From: Aristolochia californica
Lineage: Eukaryota > Streptophyta > Magnoliopsida > Piperales > Aristolochiaceae
DNA: 64,000 bases
Reading direction: 5' to 3'
Assembly (NCBI GenBank): GCA_029961685.1
Contig: JARWKL010000006.1
Coordinates: 2,604,001 to 2,668,000, forward strand
Positions 57,370 to 64,000 of this stretch are shown here, piece after piece (within the stretch, counting starts at the first letter, position 1; every line of letters starts with the position of its first letter). The position numbers and the translations under genes are program-made. The notes beneath the pieces were generated by a model, which did not search any database, was not told the DNA's origin, and saw only the letters and a list, made by a program, of their open reading frames with translations.

Positions 57370-58970
57370 AATTGAAACTTTACAATTTCCTACAATTACA
57401 AGGAAAATGATAGTCTGATCAGAGCACCTACAAAAGGAAGGTTCGGGACAACTCTTCAAGATGAATATAGTCTTCATATAAACATAACTTGAATCTTTTG
57501 TACAATTGAGAAATATTTGCTTCTCATCTTATCTGATTTCCGAACTATAAGCTGTGGCTTGAAGCAACATTTAGTTAGGACTACTAGTTCAAGTCTTAAA
57601 GGGGTAAAGCCAAGGGGCAAGGGGGAGGAGTTGCCCCTCTGAAAGGTGTTTTTGCCCCCTTTTCATGGCTGCCCTACTGTCCTTATAACAGTTGTTTCAT
57701 TTAAAACAAAGGTTCAGTGACATTTTCAAAAAAGAAAAAAAAATTACCTTATCTAATCTGCACCTTTTCAAAAACTTTTTTTTGTTGGGGGGGGGGGGGG
57801 GGGAGAAGGGGAGGTGTCAACAATAAGAGGAGGTTGTGCGGCCTGTTCGGAACCACAAAAAAAAAAAAAAAGATAAAGTTATTTTTTGTTGTTTGGTAGT
57901 AGAAAATCATTAAGAGAAAAGAAAATAATAGAGAAAATTACTCTCTTAGTTAATAAATTTTTTCTCACAAAATGATGAAATTTTGGAAGAGAAAAAAAGA
58001 AATAGAAACTTGAGAGAAAAGCTTAATCAACAAAATTTTAAAATATTATTAATTTTCTTTTATTTTTATTTTTACACGTGTATCCAAACAAAAACAACTA
58101 TATTTCTATTCCATTTTCTTTTTCATTTTCCATGGGCATCCAAACAAGAGAAAAAAAACATCTTTTATTTTATTTTCTTTTCTCTCTCTTTTTCTTTTTT
58201 CTTTCTTTCCTTTTCTCTCCACTTTCAGCGTTCCAACATAGTTTTAGGGATGACAACGGGTTTTTAAGTTGGGTTTACTAAACTTGTTGATGAATAAGTT
58301 GGCCTGAAACCGAGTTATTTATTAAGTTCACCTTCTTAAATATAAAAAAAAATGATAAAAATTATGTTAGTGCTTAAAAATTAATCTAAATTTTATAAAA
58401 GAATTTTATATTAGTAAATAAATTGTCTCAATGGTAAAATCTTAAAAGCAAAGTACCCATTTCAATTTAAATATATTGATCCATCTCCGACCCTTCCCTA
58501 TCCCATTTTATATTTCCATCTTGTCCTTGTGGGTCGAGTTTGTAAAACCTATCTCTAACCCAAAACCGGACAGATTTTTTTCCCTCCCCCGTTCTAGACC
58601 CACAGGGTAAAACCCGAATCAGAAACCTCAACTCGAAAAGACTAGCCCATTAGTGTGTCCACAGGCTCCAGGTGGCCATGATTGATCCGGAAGCCGGACG
58701 AATGAGGCAATTCAACTCGAAAATACCAGTCAAACTCATTTGGACATACTATCAAGGAGAAAATGGTATTTTCACTGCTTTTGGACTTGTTTGCCCTTTT
58801 CACCCTTGTGGGTTCCTCGGGTTTGAACGCCGAAACAAGAAATGGTTGGCCTAGTTCCTGGACTGAAGAGCACTTTCCTGTTTGGTCATGGAAAGCTCTC
58901 GGTATTAAGGAGGAAGAGTGTTGGTGTTTGTTGCTTGTTGTTCTCACCGCAAAGGACATTTGCAGTAGCC
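57370..58970. other. Upstream region of QOR-3 (duplicate of 51520-53115)
   Basis: Follows the QOR-2 upstream region closely, with two differences. One is an extra segment of roughly 370 bp (about 57860-58235), listed separately. The other is a deletion of the segment corresponding to about 52290-52610. A G run of about 19 lies near 57785. No gene. Confidence 0.6.
57860..58235. mobile_element. Possible MITE present in the QOR-3 unit only
   Basis: An AT-rich segment present here and absent at the corresponding point of the QOR-2 unit (about 52005-52025). It begins after GTTCGGAACCAC and ends near TTTCAGCGTTCCAACA. The edges carry partly complementary text (GGAAAC-type and GTTCC-type, GAAAAG/CTTTTC). 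No coding sequence, and the ends are not sharp. Confidence 0.4.
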
Positions 58971-61605
58971 ATGGTGAAAGCTATTAGAGTCTATGAGCAT
59001 GGCGGACCCGAGGCAAGTCTCCCCTTTTCGAATTCTCTCTTCTTCGACGGCTTTGTTGGATGATTGAGTAAATTATAATTATTTGAATTGGTTTTCCATT
59101 TTCGATGACGAATCCATCAGAATCGGCTACGTTTTCTGTCTTTTACTGAAATTACCCAGTATGACGAAGTGATATTTGAGCTGATGCTTTGGGCTAACTA
59201 GATGGGGAATATGGTTTGCGATTGAAAATAAGGCTCGAGTTTGAGTTGTTGATTGAACTCGAGTCAGCGTTTCTCTTCAATTCGTCGTGCAATACTGCAA
59301 TTCTCCATTATTTGAATTTTTTTCACTACATTTTGTTTAATCCTTCGAACGAAGAAGTTAGAATTGCAACTGGTTGCATTTTTAATTTTTTTTTATAATT
59401 TTCTGTGGATGTTTTCACTCGGGTGGCAATAACTCTATAATTGATCGCCACAATCCAAAATTTGGATATCGCTTGTTATATTCCATTTTGAAATTTGATC
59501 GTGATCAGTGTTTTTTCTAATTAAAAATGACAAGCAGGTCCTTAAGTGGGAAGATATAGAAATAGGGGAGCCCAAGGCAGGTGAGATCCGTGTCAAAAAC
59601 AAAGCAATTGGACTCAATTTCATTGATGTATATTTCCGCAAAGGAGTTTACAAAACTACCTTGCCTTATACACCAGGTCTGATCAATTCTTTCCTGCAAA
59701 AAGATTTTTCTTCTTGTGCTCCTAACCTATCCAGTTATTTGTAGTTTTGCTGTATTATATTATCTAATATTTTCAAGTTATTGTATTTCTCTGTACCACA
59801 TACCCATTAGTGGATTTAGTTTTGTAGGAGTGGAGGCAGTTGGAGTGGTCACTGCAGTGGGCCCTGGATTAACAGGGCGGGAGGTGGGAGATTTAGTTGG
59901 TTATGCAGGCAATCCCATTGGTGCTTATGCAGAAGAACAGATACTTCCTGCCAGTGCTGTGGTGCCTGTCCCATCCTCTATATCTCCAATTGTTGCAGCT
60001 TCAGTTATGCTCAAGGGTATGACTGCACAGTATTTACTCCGTCGATGCTTTAAGGTATATTCTATGCTGAGAGCTAATGATGACTAAAAAATGATCTAGA
60101 GAAGTTCAAACTTGTGTTAATTTTTACTGTAACATTCGCTATATCCGCAAGGGAGGAGACTTCAATATCCATCAACAAAGGAAATCAATAGACTACTCCT
60201 GACCTCTAAATTTGGTGGTGAAAATGTATAATCTGCCCCATGATCTTTTAAAGTCCTTCATGCGTAATAGAATCTGATTGTTTGGTCAAGACTCATGGGC
60301 ATCAAGATCAAAAGGAATATGGAAACCTTCAAACAAAGGAATATGATTTGAAAAATGAACTTCAAGTCAACCTATTCTCAAGGCAGTAAAAACTACTGTT
60401 ATTTGAAAAACTTAACTTCATGACTGTTAGGTTCCAGGATTCAAGTTCATGTTTTGGTAGATGTAATAAAATTGAATACCCTAATAACCCTCCTCATCTT
60501 AACAAGCTGTAATATTCAATATTTGACTGAAAATAGTATTTTTAATTCTTGTTAATAGTTCTGGTTCTGTTATCATCCATCTGGTAACAAGTGGACTTTT
60601 CAAAAAGTTATTATCCATCTGGTAACAAGTGGACTATTTAAAAAATTTATCATCTATCTGGTACAAGAGTTCCTGAATTTGAATAATCAAGGTCATGCAA
60701 TCCAATTGCCTACTTTGAACAATCCTGCATTGTTGTTAGGCTGGCAATGAAGTTACGGGGTAGATAATTGCAAGGAGTTACTTAAGGATTACCATTAAAT
60801 ATCATTTATAGCATATGATACTCATGTGTGCAGGTTGAACCGGGCCATACTATCCTTGTTCATGCAGCAGCTGGAGGATGTGGCTCTTTACTTTGCCAGT
60901 GGGCAAATGCCCTTGGTGCAACTGTAGTTGGAACTGTGTCAACTGAGGCAAAAGCAGCTCAAGCCACTGAAGATGGATGTCACCATGTTATAATCTACAA
61001 AAAAGAAGATTTTGTTACTCGTGTGAATGAGATAACATCTGGCAAAGGAGTTGATGTGGTCTATGATTCTGTTGGCAAGGACACATTTGAGGTAAGCACT
61101 TCTAATATGCTTGTGTGAAAGGAGCCCTCACTTCATTCCCAAAGCGTATCGAGGGCATTCTACAACTAAGTAATGGATGTTCAGTGAAAATAATAATAAT
61201 TGTGAAGATGAGTGGATTTGAATGTGGCATGAGGCAGCTCTTCTGCAATTTGCTGCAGTAGCACGGTACTAATGCATCTTTGATGTTCAGGGATCATTGG
61301 CATGTTTGAAGACTCTGGGATACATGGTGAGCTTCGGGCAGTCATCAGGAACACCAGACCCAGTCCCACTATCGGCCATTGCTCCAAAAGGTGTGTTTTT
61401 GACAAGACCTTCACTTTCTCATTACAGCGCAACTCGAGACGAGCTACTTGCATGCGCTGGAGAAGTATTTGCTAATGTTGCAGCGGGTGTGCTGAAGGTT
61501 CGTGTTAACCACACTTACCCGTTGTCGGATGCAGCTCATGCCCATAGGGACCTTGAGAGTCGGCAAACCACTGGATCGGTGGTTTTGATTCCAGATACGG
61601 CTTAG
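58971..61605 (+). CDS. QOR-3: NADPH:quinone oxidoreductase (zeta-crystallin-like), intact
   Basis: Exons 58971-59012, 59538-59676, 59828-60054, 60834-61091, 61291-61605, 981 nt, 326 aa. Intron 1 is GC-AG (GAG|GCAAGT...AGCAG), the rest GT-AG. The protein is a zinc-free medium-chain dehydrogenase/reductase close to plant quinone oxidoreductases. It has a GroES-like N-terminal domain (~1-125, with NFIDVYFRKGVY at 41-52 and the PGVEAVGVVTAVGPGL stretch) and a Rossmann-type NADPH domain (~126-270) with loop AAGGCGS (148-154), where relatives usually have Val instead of Cys. The C-terminal part follows (FGQSSGTPDP, then NHTYPLSDAA). Family role: NADPH-dependent reduction of quinones and related electrophiles, here probably cytosolic as no transit peptide is seen. 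It is the only copy of the three with start, frame and splice sites all intact. Confidence 0.92.
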
Positions 61606-62755
61606 GATCAGTAGCATTTGTGATGCAGAATAAATAAGTGGATTGGAGTTGGTTGTTTCAGTGATCTCAACTTCTTCTAAAAGCTTTTCTGTCACTATAG
61701 ATATATGGGTGTTGCCTCCTGTCAGAACTTGAGAACTTCACACTAAAAGTTGTTTGAGTTTGTTGGGACAAATTATGCTGTGAAGTTCCAACTATTTTGG
61801 AGTTGCTGACTTCTTTCAGAATGGTGAAATCATTATTTTCTCATCCTTGATGTTTGGAACTTTCAAACCAAAAAAAAATTGTTTCCAGAAGGGTGCATCT
61901 TCCCTCTCCAAACTAGGATGCAATTCTGGAGCAGGTTAGCTTTAATACTGTTATTGTGACAGAAAAAAGCCATATCAGAGAAAAATGTCAATTAAAAAGT
62001 TGGCCCTTCTTTTTTATCGGAGAAACAGACAAATTATTCACCATCGACCGGAATATACATTATCATGATTGAGCGATTAAATCTGATTTAGTTAACTTCA
62101 ATCTAATTGGATTTTCAGAATCCTTCTAAGAGTTTAGAGAGAGAAGCCTTGCCTTCGGCTTGAAGCAATCACTCAACAGGGAGAAACATCAAAAGCCCCT
62201 TCAGTTCTCAGTCTGACAACTAAAATTGCAACAGAAAGCTTTCTCTAGTGGTGCAAAGCGAATTTACTACTGTCACTGTAACGCAAGAAATGCTCCAATT
62301 ACTATGTATAATTAGCTCAAGACATTTTCAGTGTCATTTATTCGATTTGAACCTCTGTTATTACTCGTCATGGAGGGAAGAATGACTGAGAAATACATAA
62401 GAGACGTAAAGCACTACAGAGACCAGAAAGAGGAGACTGAAGGCAAGGCCCCCAATCTTTTAGCTACACAGAATCATGACAGTAAGAAGAAAACATATGG
62501 AGAAGAAAACATATGGAGAAGAACTCTACGCCTTTTCTCATTTTGGAGACAAGAGGAAGGAAGTCGCGGAAGCAGTTTCACAGAAATGACTTCCAGAGAA
62601 CGACCCAGAGAATCTTCAAATGTCTGAAACAAGAACAGAACTGGGTATTTAAGTTTGGAGAGAGAGAAGCAGTTTTAAAAGGGAAACGATTTTATGGTTC
62701 GTCAAAAGGACCGTTTAAGTTAGAAAAACCGAAGTAAGCACCCACTTATCGGATC
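61606..62755. other. QOR-3 3' flank
   Basis: Repeats the QOR-1 3' flank almost to 49440. A 16-nt tandem duplication at about 62494-62509 breaks the open frame seen downstream of QOR-1. No gene is supported. Confidence 0.6.
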
Positions 62756-64000
62756 CTGAAAACACATTTAAAACTTCCCCTTTAAGTAAACTATATTGCC
62801 CATAAGTAAACTATGTTTGATACATGCAAAGAGTGAAAAGAAATAATTTCATCATTTAATGGGTTTAACTGAAATGACATTCAATCACTAAATCTTATAA
62901 ATAAAGAAATTTATAGTGATATGGGTTTAACCTCTAAACTGATCGGTTTCAGCACCTCGTAGCCATCGTCTCAGAGGCTGCGAAATAGAGCTCGAAGAAG
63001 AAAAGTTCTTTGGGACGTTGCTATTTTCATTAGAATATCACAATCTATGTTTGGCATTTTTGTTCGGTTTCCGCGTTGTTTTTCGAGTTACTGCTCATCG
63101 TATCCTCTAAACTGATTTGTTATAGAAAAAAAAATGGCCAGTCGAGGGGGATCTTTGGCTCTATTTCTACCTGAAAAATCAGTGTAGTTCATCGTATCAT
63201 AACAAATGAGATCTTATCACGTGGATTTTTTTTTTTTTTGCTGTTGCTGTCATCTTGCCAAACTCAGCAACTTATATTTTTTGGAATAATTTCTCTAGAG
63301 CAGCTGGATACCAGAGTCGTTAACTCATTCCGTTCTTGGTGTTTCTCTGATTAACAGCGTAGAAATTTTGTTGCTCTATTGTCGACGACTGTTCCAGCCA
63401 GGTCATCTCTGTTATTTCCAAATTTTTCTGCTGTTGCCGAGTATCTTGGTATCTTATGTCTGCTGCTGTTGCCGATCTCTGCCAAGTATCTCTCTCTCAG
63501 CTAAAGCGTAACTGACTACCTCATCTTGCCTTAGTCTCCGGAGTTCGGACTAGTAGTCTCATCGGAAAAAAATTATTGGCATTATCTCCCTGTTAAGCTT
63601 CCCGTTTCTTATTACGGTTGTCGTCATTCCGAAACATTTGCTGGCTTATTTTCTCCACCGCAGACACAGGAAGAACGTCGAGTCCCTCGCTGATTGATCT
63701 TGTTGTATTCACAAGTTCGGGGATGAAGATACACAGTAGACGACTTTAAGTTTTTTAGGCAGGAAACTTGATTTAATCAGCACCTGCCATGACTCAGATC
63801 GGACCCGCGCGAGTCAACCCAAGGAACCCAATTCGATTCACTGCTATCGAGCCGCACCTGCATAATTGAGTCAACTCGGACCTAGTCAACTCGGTCTGGG
63901 TCAGTTTGTCTCGGCCCACCTCGGGGTCCCGAGTTCTATACTTAATTCTCCCACGACTCGGCTATATTGGTCTAATACGTAACTGGACTCAACTTTATCC
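62756..64000. other. Probable retroelement non-coding sequence, runs off the window
   Basis: No gene. The end (63900-64000) resembles 32770-32880 inside the outer LTR element (shared CACGACTCGGCTAT-x-TTGGT phrase and neighbouring ACTCGG/CAACTC text). It is therefore probably a related element whose remainder lies beyond the window. Confidence 0.45.

Noticed and set aside
57717..58281. Lys/Phe-rich open frames near the G run and poly-A/T tracts
   Set aside because: Translations of homopolymer and AT-rich sequence. Absent from the matching QOR-2 region.

Overview
The window is nuclear DNA from a flowering plant. The evidence is a set of plant-type genes with GT-AG (and some GC-AG) introns, LRK10L-like kinase domains, DUF4283/CCHC-knuckle proteins of a kind common in plants, and many nested Ty1-Copia elements plus one hAT transposon. 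The species cannot be told from the sequence. Coding density is low, and most of the window is decayed or nested transposable elements.

Left third (1-14,000). Two open genes on the + strand (copy B, 6199-8675; copy C, 10670-13252) share one unusual design. A first exon encodes a DUF4283 domain and a CX2CX4HX4C zinc knuckle. A short intron then joins it in frame to a second exon encoding an LRK10L-like protein kinase domain. Three more copies are broken: copy A (minus strand, 1-257 and 5142-5555, split by a Copia element), copy D (minus strand, 22095-25550, split by retroelement debris) and copy E (+ strand, 36118-37927, with an 887-bp deletion and a frameshift). Copy B has an open frame but has lost the key kinase catalytic residues, whereas copy C keeps them. 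Directly upstream of copy C is a 336-bp near-perfect inverted repeat with a 123-bp spacer. It covers the 5' leader and the first codons of the gene.

Middle (13,480-45,000). This is a retroelement graveyard. A 5.2-kb hAT transposon (14062-19295) has a perfect 8-bp target duplication and sits inside a Copia fragment. An LTR element (25567-34001) carries a nested Copia element (26921-32281), both with recognisable LTRs and primer-binding sites. Several headless Copia fragments are also present. Two tRNA-like sequences lie at 38.3-38.8 kb and a small stem-loop element at 41.0 kb.

Right third (45,000-64,000). A tandem triplet of NADPH:quinone oxidoreductase (zeta-crystallin-like MDR) genes has five exons each and a shared GC-AG first intron. 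QOR-1 has a 1-nt deletion, QOR-2 has lost its ATG (TTG instead), and QOR-3 is intact (326 aa). Between QOR-1 and QOR-2 lies an intact two-exon plant gene (50237-51256) with an RRM-like C-terminus. Its 3' flank was carried along in the duplication that gave QOR-2 and QOR-3, and a Copia RNase H fragment sits at the duplication junction. The last kilobase looks like non-coding retroelement sequence.
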